64,000 bases of DNA from Deltaproteobacteria bacterium (GCA_023381945.1 JAMCQY010000225.1:21210-85209), one strand, 5' to 3'. Positions 42,186-50,850 are shown, counted from the stretch's first letter. The notes: a model not told the origin generated them from the sequence alone. Made by a program: numbers and translations.

Positions 42186-42706
42186 TTTTGCTTCTCGTTG
42201 TCTTCTTTAACGGAACCGTTCACCCGCTGGTCGGGGACAAGATCGAATGTGAGGCGGCATTCGGGGCAGGTGGTAAGGGCACCGATGTGAGTTCCCGGCG
42301 CCGGACGATCATACGTCCCGGTTATCTGAAGTACGTGCTCACTCGCCTCCTCTTCGGTCATCCCAAATTTTTTCTCGGCTGCCCAGCGCTTGACCCGGGC
42401 GACGGTCGCACCAGGACTGAACCGGTGGTGCACTGTCTCGCCTGCGAAGTTGACAGCGACTTCGATGTGACGGCAGCGGTGCAGATGCGCCTTGATCCCC
42501 GCATGACCAACATGTGAGTTAACGACCAGGAGTTCGTCGAGAGGCTCGTCGCTATCCTCGAGGAACAAGAGTACATCGGTTTCAAGGTTGTGCTTCTCAA
42601 TGATTAAATCTTTGATCCCGGCGAAGGTCTGGTTGGGGTCGACCTCGAGATGCTCAATCCCGCGGATACCTTCCCCCTGGTAAAAGATGTTGATAGAAGC
42701 CATCAT
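42182..42706 (-). CDS. bilA: Ubiquitin-like protein with two beta-grasp domains, BilA
   Basis: 174-aa protein with two ubiquitin-like repeats, about residues 3-78 ([32 protein letters not shown]) and 79-150 ([34 protein letters not shown]). Each begins with a beta hairpin then a helix, giving the ISG15-like tandem of BilA/DUF2604-type proteins. A CPEC pair near the end and VPDQRVNG (Gly164) are followed by ten polar residues, so processing after Gly164 by the JAB enzyme would expose a C-terminal glycine. Ribosome site CAGGAGGAATA. It would be the modifier that is attached to targets such as phage tail proteins in characterised Bil systems. Confidence 0.83.
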   Translation of the reverse strand: MMASINIFYQGEGIRGIEHLEVDPNQTFAGIKDLIIEKHNLETDVLLFLEDSDEPLDELLVVNSHVGHAGIKAHLHRCRHIEVAVNFAGETVHHRFSPGATVARVKRWAAEKKFGMTEEEASEHVLQITGTYDRPAPGTHIGALTTCPECRLTFDLVPDQRVNGSVKEDNEKQK

Positions 42707-42812
42707 TATTCCTCCTGGGAGCGAGAGTATTTGGAGTAATTGCCAGAGTTCGTCCCTTTACTGCTTTAATCGCTATGGAGGAGGAGAACCCGGAAAGGGT
42801 CGGCTTGCTTTA

Positions 42813-45800
42813 TTACGCGAGGTTTAGAGGACCATTTGGCAAGGCGGCACAGATGAAGAAGTGTGGACAGCGCGGGCAGGTAACCGCGTCAATCTCGGCA
42901 GGGAATCGTCCATCAGCTATGCCGGTTATCATAGCATTCGTCTTAGTTCTTCGGTTGCTGATCTTTTGCGGGGTGATCGTTGTGACGGTTTCAACAGTGT
43001 CATCGGTGAGGTGAAGTGCTTCAATGAGAAAGTCGCTGCCGAACCGCGCCTGGCCAGCTAAATGATATAGAGTGTATTCAAGCCTGTCATATTCTTCACT
43101 GCGCTTGTAACCGGTGCGCACACGACGGAGTACTATGGTGCCGTCCGGCAATTTGGCCATCTCATCGGGTTCGACGAGAACGCGACCATTCGTGAAGTCG
43201 ATTGCAATCACTTCGGCTTCGCAAAACCGGCGGCCTGAACCAGCCTGGACTAGAGCTTTCACAAGTCGGGATGCAAGGCGGCGGTAGTCAGCTGCAAAGG
43301 CGTGATCGATTGGGCCACGTTGATGCCAAATGGTATCGAATTTCTCTTCAACGGTCTCAACCGAGAGGTCGCCGCCTAAGCGGGCGTGTGACATCCAGTG
43401 AATTAGTTCATATAGGCAATCATGGGTGCGCGAGAAGGCTGTTGCCTTGCGCGCGCCACCAAGCTCAAGCACATGTGTGTAGAAAAAACGACGCGGGCAT
43501 TTTTCATACGCGACGAGCCGGCTATCGGTGACGTGCCAATCTTCTGGCCGTATCACAGTGATTAATGAAGGTCCGAATCTATCGGGCGGTAGCTGAAGGG
43601 TAGGCGGTTGAAGTATATTGCGGAGAAGGCTTGGCGGGATGTGGTTGAGAAATGGAGACGGGTTACGATTTTTTCCGTTCGGTTGCAACCGGGCAAGATA
43701 AAATCGAAGATGAATGCGCGCCCGTGACATAGCCACAAAAAATAAGCATTCTTCCTCATGGTCATGCTCACGTCTTGCTTCCTCGGAGACGGCCAGTAGC
43801 TCCGCACCAGCGATCATGCCGACGGGGGGTGGACAGCGTTGGCCACGGTATGACCCTGGAAAGCTTGCAACTGTCAGGCCAGGGATATGCACTGCATCGA
43901 ACTCAAGTCCCTTACTGCCGTGCACCGTCATGAGGCGGACCGCATCCATATGCAGCGCTCCTGGTGGCATCTGTCGCAGGTCACGCTCCTCAGCGAAAAG
44001 AACAAGATGCCGCACACGATCAAGGGTCCGCTGAATAGGCAAGCCGAAGCCTAAAGGGCTGCCCTCCCGGATGAAGTTGAGAAACTGCCAAACAGCAACG
44101 GCGCGCATACGGTCGGCAACCGTTTCGTGTCGTGCCATCTCTCGTACGAGCCCTGATCGGTCCAGAAGATAAGTGGAAAGAAATTCCCAAGCTGAGCAAT
44201 CGTTTGAGAAGCCCGTAAGATCATTGGCGAGGCGCTCCAGCCCTGCAGCTCCCTCGACAGACAAACCGGGCAGGCGTGGCAGGTCAGCGATTCCGCTTAG
44301 GACCGGACTGTTTATCTTGCGCAAATGTCGGACTACAATATAGACGTCTTGGAGAGAGAGACCGTATCTGGGCATGGCCCCGACCCGGACAATCCCATTG
44401 CCGTAGAAATCAACGGCGAGACTCAGAAGGGCGAGAAGATCGCGTACCTCATCGCGCTCGAATAGACTACCGAGATGTAGCACTGGAATGTCCAGCGCCT
44501 CCAATGCTGATGCGATTTCGTTTAAACGTCTATTGGTCCGGCAGAGCACGGCCTGGTCGCGTAACCTAACACCATCAGTCTCGAGTTCGAGAATGCTAGC
44601 AGCGATACCTTCAGCCTCCTGGTCAAGGGTATCATACCGGCGAATCTCCGGCAGCCCGAGACCGGCTCCGTAATTGGCGTCTAGAACAAGTGGCAGCATG
44701 CCTCTTGATGCGCCCATATGCGGAGCGAACGCAACGAACACATCAATGATCTGTCTAGTAGAACGATAATTGACCGCAAGTTTGTCTGCGATCGCGTCAT
44801 CGTACTCTTCCATGAACTTAACCATGTTGCCAGATGATGCTCCTCGAAAGCGATAGATCGACTGCCGGGAGTCGCCGACTACCCACAGACGACGGCCATC
44901 TCCAGCGATAGCGCGAAGAAGCCGAGTGCTGGCGTGATTGACGTCCTGGTATTCATCGACGAGCACATGCCGATGTCGGAGCTGCACCTCGGCCCGTAAT
45001 GTTGCGTTATCTTCGAGAAGCAATGCCGGACGCATCACAAGGTCACCGAAATCGATAGCTCCATGGTCGTGTAGCGCCTGCTCGTATATCTTGTAAATTT
45101 GAGCGACCTCTAAACATTTTTCGGATGCCTCTCGGGCTTTGTCATCAGAAGCGCATCGCAGCATCGCCTCAGCTAGTTCAGAGTAGCGCACTGGATCGGT
45201 CATCTCGTCCTTGGCCCGCGAGATTGCCACCAGTACATCACGAAGCCTCATAGCGGGGTCCCAAAGATTACGGTAGTGAACCAGCGGTAGTGTCGGCAGG
45301 ATCTCTTCAAGCACTTCTATCGCATCACTGCGGTCGAAAAGTGTGGGATCGGACGGAAGGCCAAGTTTATCGTGATATCGGCGAATTAAGTCGAGGCCAA
45401 AGGCATGGAAAGTCCCTATCCATATCTGTGGCGCTGAATCAGGCACCGCAGCCGTGAGCCGGTCGGTGAGTTCCCCTGCAGCGCGATTGGAGAAAGTTAA
45501 AACAAGGATCGCAGACGGGTCTATTCCTTCGGCAATGAGTGATATAACCCGCTTTACCAATGTGCGCGTCTTGCCGGTACCTGGTCCTGCCTGGAGCTGG
45601 TACGCTGAACCTCGGTGGGCCGCTGCCCGATCCTGGGACGGGTCTGGACGAGATAGCCGAGCCGGTGAAGATTCTGCAATCTCAGACTCCATCGGAGGAA
45701 GGAGCAAAGCGTCGAGCACTTGCTGCCTGATCAAGTTTATGGGCAATGATAAGCGATCGGCAATTGCCGACGCACTCAAATTCTCATCGAGATGAAGGTG

Positions 45801-46241
45801 TCTGGCAAGCGGACGCGGAAACAAGAACTCACGGGCAAAGACGTTGGCCTGTAGCTCTCGGCGTTCACGCATGCCGTAATCTTCCACCCGCTGTAAACCA
45901 ACTGGCGCTGTTTCGGTCGAACGCGCCGGATCTATATCATCCGTGGTGCAGATGGACGATGTGGTATGGATGACCACATGACCAACTTCGTGAGCAATGA
46001 GTAAGACCCGCTCGCCTGGCTCCCCTGCGTCTTCGCAACAGACGGTGCCGCTCTGTTCGTCAAATAGAGCCCGAGCACCCTTGAGGGCCGGATCGCCAGG
46101 CGGAAGCAAAGCAAGTTCGAGATCGAGATCCCTAAGGGCAGCCTCGACCAAGTCAACAGGCCTCTGCGGGTCTACGCCAGCCGCAACAAGCTTGTCATGG
46201 AGCCGGACTGCAGCCTCGCGGAGGGGTTCGAAAGTGTCCAT
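42813..46241 (-). CDS. ImmA/IrrE peptidase-UvrD helicase-Fe-S nuclease-like fusion
   Basis: 1142-aa three-part protein. Residues 1-180 are an ImmA/IrrE-type zinc peptidase: LLIAHEVGHVVIH (HExxH at 84-88) and RRELQANVFAREFLFP (Glu129). Then comes a UvrD/Rep superfamily 1 helicase: QAGPGTGKTRTLVKR (219-225), VLVDEYQDVNHASTRLL, VVGDSRQSIYRFRGA and MTVHGSKGLEFDAVHIPG. The last 230 residues resemble the AddB/Cas4 nuclease with Fe-S cysteines (YEKCPRRFFY and CPRCPHFFIC). The expected catalytic 'IDRxD...DYKTG' reads VEPDE...RRVRTG, so cleavage activity is probably lost. It lies 13 bases behind a regulator-like gene and a sigma-factor gene, and 107 bases before the Bil operon. ImmA/IrrE peptidases usually cleave repressors on stress. 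Confidence 0.85.
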   Translation of the reverse strand: MDTFEPLREAAVRLHDKLVAAGVDPQRPVDLVEAALRDLDLELALLPPGDPALKGARALFDEQSGTVCCEDAGEPGERVLLIAHEVGHVVIHTTSSICTTDDIDPARSTETAPVGLQRVEDYGMRERRELQANVFAREFLFPRPLARHLHLDENLSASAIADRLSLPINLIRQQVLDALLLPPMESEIAESSPARLSRPDPSQDRAAAHRGSAYQLQAGPGTGKTRTLVKRVISLIAEGIDPSAILVLTFSNRAAGELTDRLTAAVPDSAPQIWIGTFHAFGLDLIRRYHDKLGLPSDPTLFDRSDAIEVLEEILPTLPLVHYRNLWDPAMRLRDVLVAISRAKDEMTDPVRYSELAEAMLRCASDDKAREASEKCLEVAQIYKIYEQALHDHGAIDFGDLVMRPALLLEDNATLRAEVQLRHRHVLVDEYQDVNHASTRLLRAIAGDGRRLWVVGDSRQSIYRFRGASSGNMVKFMEEYDDAIADKLAVNYRSTRQIIDVFVAFAPHMGASRGMLPLVLDANYGAGLGLPEIRRYDTLDQEAEGIAASILELETDGVRLRDQAVLCRTNRRLNEIASALEALDIPVLHLGSLFERDEVRDLLALLSLAVDFYGNGIVRVGAMPRYGLSLQDVYIVVRHLRKINSPVLSGIADLPRLPGLSVEGAAGLERLANDLTGFSNDCSAWEFLSTYLLDRSGLVREMARHETVADRMRAVAVWQFLNFIREGSPLGFGLPIQRTLDRVRHLVLFAEERDLRQMPPGALHMDAVRLMTVHGSKGLEFDAVHIPGLTVASFPGSYRGQRCPPPVGMIAGAELLAVSEEARREHDHEEECLFFVAMSRARIHLRFYLARLQPNGKNRNPSPFLNHIPPSLLRNILQPPTLQLPPDRFGPSLITVIRPEDWHVTDSRLVAYEKCPRRFFYTHVLELGGARKATAFSRTHDCLYELIHWMSHARLGGDLSVETVEEKFDTIWHQRGPIDHAFAADYRRLASRLVKALVQAGSGRRFCEAEVIAIDFTNGRVLVEPDEMAKLPDGTIVLRRVRTGYKRSEEYDRLEYTLYHLAGQARFGSDFLIEALHLTDDTVETVTTITPQKISNRRTKTNAMITGIADGRFPAEIDAVTCPRCPHFFICAALPNGPLNLA

Positions 46242-46254
46242 CTTACAAACTCCA

Positions 46255-46899
46255 TTAGAGGCTCAAGAGGTAGCGTTGCTGATCAGATGTAAGATTTGAA
46301 CTCCGGACGGCTTCCTCGAACGTCTGTTGATCACCTGCTTCGGGCTTCTGATCGGCTTTATAGTATTGCGAACGGGCCTGGACCTGCGGTTGTGCAGCAA
46401 AATGTGCGACAACGACGTCAGGCGGTACCCCGAGTTCATCAGCAACACGCTGGCGAAAGCCATCCGTCATAGTGTCGGGGTCAATCTGGCGATCGCGCAA
46501 TTTCGCTACAAATACTGTATTCGCTTTGAGGCGCTGAGCAAGAGATCGAAAACCAGACCGATCCAGGGTGGCGAATGGATTCTCCACAGGTGCTGCAATA
46601 GGGCGTTCTTTTTTAGCCTGCAGAATAGCGTAAAGCCGGTTCTGAAATCGACTCATCGCCCGTGAGACAGCAGGGTCCATAACGGTAACCGTCTCGACCG
46701 GCGCGTTCTCATTTTCAGCCTCACTACTTGCGTCATCTAAAATAAGTTCAATCGCAAAATCGGTGAGGTCAGCGGCATACTCTGGATAACGTCGCACAAA
46801 GTCATCGAGCAACTCGGCATCGGGTACAGGCTTGGCGAGCGCGAAGGCGTAAAGTACGTCGCGCAGCGGCGTCAGGGTTTTAGTTACTCTCGGAGCCAT
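46255..46899 (-). CDS. Hypothetical regulator-like protein between sigma factor and ImmA/IrrE fusion (214 aa)
   Basis: 214-aa protein with two recognisable parts but no firm family. The N-terminal part, VLYAFALAKPVPDAELLDDFVRRYPEYAADLTDFAIEL, recalls proteins paired with sigma factors and ImmA/IrrE genes. The second part, FRSLAQRLKANTVFVAKLRDRQIDPDTMTDGFRQRVADELGVPPDVV, looks like a helix-turn-helix-related segment. Ribosome site TTAAGGAGTAAAAT, three bases after the sigma gene. By analogy with ImmR/ImmA and DdrO/IrrE pairs it is the best candidate substrate of the peptidase domain encoded downstream. That is an inference from gene order only. Confidence 0.6.
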   Translation of the reverse strand: MAPRVTKTLTPLRDVLYAFALAKPVPDAELLDDFVRRYPEYAADLTDFAIELILDDASSEAENENAPVETVTVMDPAVSRAMSRFQNRLYAILQAKKERPIAAPVENPFATLDRSGFRSLAQRLKANTVFVAKLRDRQIDPDTMTDGFRQRVADELGVPPDVVVAHFAAQPQVQARSQYYKADQKPEAGDQQTFEEAVRSSNLTSDQQRYLLSL

Positions 46900-46902
46900 A
46901 TT

Positions 46903-47664
46903 TTACTCCTTAAACTGCAAAAGCTTCGCAGCCGCACGGTTAAGGCGATTACGAATGGTGCGTCCAGTTACACCGCAGCGGGTTGCTGCCGTTGCCTTTT
47001 GGGGATCTTCCGATTCTACCTCGTATCCCATGACATGACACAGAACTACAGCTTTCCGTTCTTCGGGGGGTAACGCCTTCAGGAGGTTCTTCCAAAAAAC
47101 GGTGTCCTCTTGTGTCGCAGGGCTACGGAATGCTTCGGATACCCGTGAAAAGACTTCATCATATGCGGCAGGCTCATCATCATCAGATAAATCGGGCAGC
47201 GAGACCAATTTCCGCAAGCGGTTCGTTTCGCGTCGGATAAAATCAATCCGGAAAGTCTCGAATGCACGGTTGAACCTACACTCGAAGAAATCCAATTCCA
47301 TGTTATCATCGCCAATATCAACAGCAAAAAGTTCGGAAAATTCACCCAGCACTTCTTCCGAGAGATCATCCGCATTAAAAAAGTGGTCTTTGGTAATCTT
47401 GCTGGAAAGGATGTCTTTGCAACGCTTGAGGAGAAAGGGCAATAGCGCGTTCATCATCGGATGGTCCCCCCGTCGTCCCGCTTCCCGGATCAAGTGGACT
47501 AGAATTTCCGAAGGAAGGTAACCAGGGAGGCGGTAACCTAATTCGGCGCGTTGCCGTAAGGTGTTAAGGTCCTGGGTTAATGCCTCATTTATCAAAGTCT
47601 CTATGTTTGGAGGCCTAGTATACCGGTTCCCATTTTGGTCGTGTTTAGTCAGTGGTCGTGCCAT
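46903..47664 (-). CDS. Sigma-70-family RNA polymerase sigma factor-like protein
   Basis: 253-aa protein with a region-2-like helical part (LPFLLKRCKDILSS...DDLSEEVLGEFSELF...FETFRIDFIRRETNRLRKL). The C-terminal region 4 helix-turn-helix is LLKALPPEERKAVVLCHVMGYEVESEDPQKATAATRCGVTGRTIRNRLNRAAAKLL. It should direct RNA polymerase to a small set of promoters, plausibly including this operon and the Bil genes. I chose ATG 47664, five codons inside the longest frame, because CAAAGGAG precedes it, although the spacing of four bases is short. It is the first gene of the operon. Confidence 0.72.
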   Translation of the reverse strand: MARPLTKHDQNGNRYTRPPNIETLINEALTQDLNTLRQRAELGYRLPGYLPSEILVHLIREAGRRGDHPMMNALLPFLLKRCKDILSSKITKDHFFNADDLSEEVLGEFSELFAVDIGDDNMELDFFECRFNRAFETFRIDFIRRETNRLRKLVSLPDLSDDDEPAAYDEVFSRVSEAFRSPATQEDTVFWKNLLKALPPEERKAVVLCHVMGYEVESEDPQKATAATRCGVTGRTIRNRLNRAAAKLLQFKE

Positions 47665-48117
47665 TTCGCTCCTTTGCATTTACCCAATGACAATGTTCGA
47701 GGCCTCTATAGCTTACCATCCTTGCTATCTATTATCTTAATCGTTTTTTTTGGGGATACCCGGAAAGACAGTCTACTTTAAGTTAAAGAATCTTTATGCT
47801 CATTTACTCTCAGCAGAATTAAGCCCCCGATCCTTTTAGCGGCTAAACAGGCCATGCCGCTCACTAACCCCAAAAAAGTCCATTTTTATTAATATATCTT
47901 AATTTTATCTCGACGGCGAAGCGTACGGAGATTTGCCGGCGCTCTTTGTCTATGGAATCCCCTGTCCGGTTTGCCCGCCGACTTAATCAGGCTTCAGCAG
48001 ATACGCCGCCCACTTCCTGCTCAAGGCCCTAACCTGCTCCGCGCCCTCTCATGGCAGTATGGCGGTCTCTTGTCACCCGACAAATGTTATCATCGCTTAA
48101 ACTCTCGGGTGGTCAAT

Positions 48118-48148
48118 TTGTTTGATTAAGGAATGCACTTGTTATAAT
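48118..48148 (+). promoter_or_regulatory. Possible promoter upstream of abiE
   Basis: TTGTTT (48118-48123) and a perfect TATAAT (48143-48148) with a 19-base spacer, about 150 bases before the AbiEi start. The long spacer makes it moderate. The -10 lies inside the 20-base repeat. Confidence 0.45.
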
Positions 48149-48150
48149 TA
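48131..48150 (+). repeat. 20-base direct repeat, copy 1
   Basis: GAATGCACTTGTTATAATTA; a copy with one mismatch lies at 50827-50846 in the same orientation, so the two bracket the AbiE genes. Confidence 0.65.
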
Positions 48151-48302
48151 GGCAGATAGCAGAGGAATTCTGAGTTGATCTTGAGTGATGAAAATATGAA
48201 TAAAATTAATATTATCTCGCCTCATTATCAATAAAATGATGTTGAAAATAAAATTAGATAATGCTAAATTAATTGGCAATTTCTCGTTGAATATTCAATT
48301 TT

Positions 48303-49106
48303 ATGCTAAACGAATTTTTTGCTAAGCACCCTGTCTTCACCTTGGAGGAGCTTAATCAGTTCCTTGGGGTGAAGGGGTCCGTTAATCGCTCAACCCGCAG
48401 TTCATTGTTGGCATATTATAAAAGCCAAGGGCGACTTCTCCAGGTCCGGCGTGGGCTTTTCGCTGTCGTACCCTCTGGATCGGACCCCAAAACCTTTCCT
48501 GTCGATCCCTACCTTTTGGCGGGGAAAATGACTAACGACGCGGTATTGGCCTACCACACCGCTCTTGAGTTTTACGGAAAGGCATATTCCGCCTATGAGC
48601 GATTTTATTACGTAAGTGAAAAGAAATCCCTCCCGGTAACCTTTCACACCTATGAGTTCCTTTGTGTGCTAGCACCCAAGGCTCTCCGGGTCAAATCCAA
48701 AAAGGATTTTGCCGTCAACCAAGCCGAGAGAGCCGGACTCTCCATCAAGGTGACTAGCTTGGAGCGAACCCTGGTCGATGTTCTTGACCGTCCTGATCTT
48801 GGCGGGAGTTGGGAAGAAATCTGGCGGTCCTTAGAGACAGTGGAGTTTTTTAATCTCGATAAGGTAGTTGAATATGCACTCCTCCTGGGGAACGCCACGA
48901 CCATAGCCAAAGTGGGATTTTTTCTATCACAGCATCAGGATGTTTTGATGGTGGAAGAGGTCCATATCCGGGCGTTGAGGGCCTCCAGGCCCAAGAAAAT
49001 CCATTACATGTCTCGGCCCAGCAAGACGCCAGGCCGATTCATGTCGGAATGGAATCTTATCGTCCCCATAGAAATCTTGGAGCGCTCATGGGCGGAGGTG
49101 GCATGA
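48303..49106 (+). CDS. abiEi: AbiEi-type antitoxin (type IV toxin-antitoxin)
   Basis: 267-aa protein of the AbiEi family. It has an N-terminal winged-helix domain (FTLEELNQFLGVKGSVNRSTRSSLLAYYKSQGRLLQVRRGLFAV) and the antitoxin domain with DPYLLAGKMTNDAVLAYHTALEFYG, LSIKVTSLERTLVDVLDRPDLGGSWEEI and a long C-terminal helical part. AbiEi represses its own operon by binding inverted repeats at the promoter and neutralises AbiEii indirectly (type IV). There is no convincing ribosome site before the ATG in its AT-rich leader. The last bases overlap the toxin start (ATGA), as usual for this pair. The system gives abortive infection against phages and stabilises mobile DNA. Confidence 0.88.
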   Translation: MLNEFFAKHPVFTLEELNQFLGVKGSVNRSTRSSLLAYYKSQGRLLQVRRGLFAVVPSGSDPKTFPVDPYLLAGKMTNDAVLAYHTALEFYGKAYSAYERFYYVSEKKSLPVTFHTYEFLCVLAPKALRVKSKKDFAVNQAERAGLSIKVTSLERTLVDVLDRPDLGGSWEEIWRSLETVEFFNLDKVVEYALLLGNATTIAKVGFFLSQHQDVLMVEEVHIRALRASRPKKIHYMSRPSKTPGRFMSEWNLIVPIEILERSWAEVA

Positions 49107-50071
49107 AGATCTCCAAAGAGAAACTTTTCTTGGAAGCCGAAGCCACCGGATTCCGGGTCGAGATACTGGAGAAGGTCATCCACCTTCTTAATTTGCTGGA
49201 AGGTTTTCGCAGTCATCCATTTCTCCAGAAACGGCTGGCGCTCAAAGGCGGAACTGCGTTAAATCTTTTTATATTCGACTTGCCGCGCCTCTCCGTTGAC
49301 ATCGACTTGAATTATATCGGAGCTGAAGATCGGGAGACGATGCTTCAAGAGCGCCCCAAGGTCGAGCAGGCGATTCAGGCAGTGTGCAGCCGCGAAGGTT
49401 TTACTATACGCCGCATCCCCACCGACCACGCCGGCGGAAAGTGGTACCTCCGATATAACAGCGATTTGGGACAGGGTGGCAATCTTGAGATCGATCTTAA
49501 TTTCATGTTTCGAGTGCCTCTGTGGCCGGCAGTAGTCCAAGACTCGCGACCGGTTGGTTCTTATCAGGCGAAAGGGATAAGAATCATTGATATTCACGAA
49601 CTCGCGGCCGGGAAATTGGCGGCCTTGTTATCTAGGCACCAGGCCCGTGACCTTTTTGATACTCACCAACTCTTGACCCGGGGCAATCTGGACCCAAAGC
49701 GCCTGCGCCTGGCCTTCATCATCTATGGAGCCGCGAACCGGAAAGACTGGCGGACAGTTAAAGTTGAAGACGTGGACTTTGAACAGAGAGAGCTTGAACA
49801 ACACCTAATTCCTTTGCTTCGCAAAGGCAGCTTATTCAATTTGAAAGACTCAGTCGAGTTTGGGCGCACTCTAGTAGAAGAAAGTCGAGATGCGCTTAAA
49901 AAGGTTCTCCCATTGTCAGAACAAGAGATAACTTTTTTAGATTTGCTACTTGAAGATGGAGTGATAGAACCATCATTGTTAACCTCAGATGATGTTATTA
50001 TTGAAAAGGTCAAACATCTTCCCCTATTGGAGTGGAAGGCCCTCAACGTCAGGCAGATGAAAGGGGCTTGA
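49103..50071 (+). CDS. abiEii: AbiEii-type nucleotidyltransferase toxin
   Basis: 322-aa nucleotidyltransferase of the AbiEii family. Visible motifs: LALKGGTALNLFIFDLPRLSVDIDLNYIG (GG-T-L and the D-x-D metal site), GKWYLRYNSD, LEIDLNFMFRVPLW (third acidic residue) and the late IIDIHELAAGKLAALLSRHQARDLFDTHQLL. The start at 49103 overlaps the antitoxin stop and is served by GGAGGTGGC. Family members transfer nucleotides, for example to tRNA, and stop growth on infection. All key residues are present, so it should be active. The longer in-frame start at 49049 lies inside abiEi and was rejected. Confidence 0.88.
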   Translation: MKISKEKLFLEAEATGFRVEILEKVIHLLNLLEGFRSHPFLQKRLALKGGTALNLFIFDLPRLSVDIDLNYIGAEDRETMLQERPKVEQAIQAVCSREGFTIRRIPTDHAGGKWYLRYNSDLGQGGNLEIDLNFMFRVPLWPAVVQDSRPVGSYQAKGIRIIDIHELAAGKLAALLSRHQARDLFDTHQLLTRGNLDPKRLRLAFIIYGAANRKDWRTVKVEDVDFEQRELEQHLIPLLRKGSLFNLKDSVEFGRTLVEESRDALKKVLPLSEQEITFLDLLLEDGVIEPSLLTSDDVIIEKVKHLPLLEWKALNVRQMKGA

Positions 50072-50618
50072 TTATTAAAGGCCATGGACAGCATGCAAAT
50101 TCCAGGGCCTCGTCAATCTGCGCGTGTATTGACAAAATAAGCGGCCTTGTCTCAGGGAGCGCATGGAGAAAGAAGGTTCTCCATAGACGATGTGCCCATA
50201 GGGAAAATAGCTGCGCCATAGAGATGCATTTCCAGGTGGTGGAGCTCGATTTTCCCTCCATGTAACCTTCCATCAGGACCATCCCACAACATTTCTGCTC
50301 CGACGCGCCAGTCCTGGAGGCGGGCTATCATAGCTGCCAACGCCGGGAGGGCCAGGTGTCCCGGACCTTGCGGACCATCCTCTCCGGGCAAACTTTGAAG
50401 GCCCGGCCCAAAATGCGCGTTTCGAGACTCATGAAGACGTGACCGCTTATGGCCGCGAAAAGCTGCTCACCGCCAAAAATGCTTTGAAGCTCATGGCTTC
50501 ATGGTGCTCTATGGCCTCACCGACTGTCTATGGTAAAGAAGGCGGGAATTTTGTACCGCAGGCGTTTAAAGGGGGCTTGGTGCAGTGAGAGGATGAATAT
50601 GAATCCGCACAGATTCTA

Positions 50619-50641
50619 AATCTGGTGCCAATCTGGTGCCA
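50619..50641 (+). repeat. Tandem AATCTGGTGCC repeat
   Basis: Two adjacent 11-base copies, AATCTGGTGCC AATCTGGTGCC, just before a tRNA-like fragment. Short tandem sites of this kind often lie near recombinase crossover sites. Confidence 0.5.
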
Positions 50642-50700
50642 CGGTTTTTGGCTTCTTCGGCATTATTATAACTAAGAATATCAGTAAGTTATTGGCGGAA

Positions 50701-50718
50701 GTGCATGGGAATCGAACC
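50701..50718 (-). other. tRNA T-arm-like fragment, possible attachment scar
   Basis: Read on the minus strand it is GGTTCGATTCCCATGCAC, with the T-loop GGTTCGATTC. It continues as TTCCGCCA, like a tRNA 3' end. The same 18 bases occur on the plus strand at 56853-56870. No complete tRNA can be folded. Confidence 0.45.
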
Positions 50719-50826
50719 ATTTTGAAAGAAAGTCCAACTTGGGCGAGCAGAGCACTTGGCTTACCATGTGCAATGGGGTGCCCGTGGCGGATGGACTTTT
50801 CCCGGACAACATTGTACGCTCAGCAA

Positions 50827-50846
50827 GAATGCACTTGTTATATTTA
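50827..50846 (+). repeat. 20-base direct repeat, copy 2
   Basis: GAATGCACTTGTTATATTTA, 19 of 20 identical to copy 1 at 48131. No gene follows it, which argues against a simple shared promoter. Confidence 0.65.
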
Positions 50847-50850
50847 AAAA

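Larger units (their letters stand above)
47665..48302. other. Divergent intergenic region, about 640 bases
   Basis: No gene is supported on either strand. It separates the sigma-factor operon (minus) from the AbiE operon (plus) and should hold both promoters. The last 130 bases are very AT-rich. One plus-strand promoter-like site and one copy of a 20-base repeat are listed separately. The 47930-48070 stretch has coding-like GC content but no frame I recognise; it may be decayed. Confidence 0.4.

Noticed and set aside
49259..49597. Antisense frame inside abiEii
   Set aside because: No start signal, and fully antisense to a gene with conserved nucleotidyltransferase motifs.
50619..50641. CRISPR repeat
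   Set aside because: Only two adjacent 11-base copies with no spacers of regular length and no cas genes. The nuclease at position 10 is Cas4-like in fold only.
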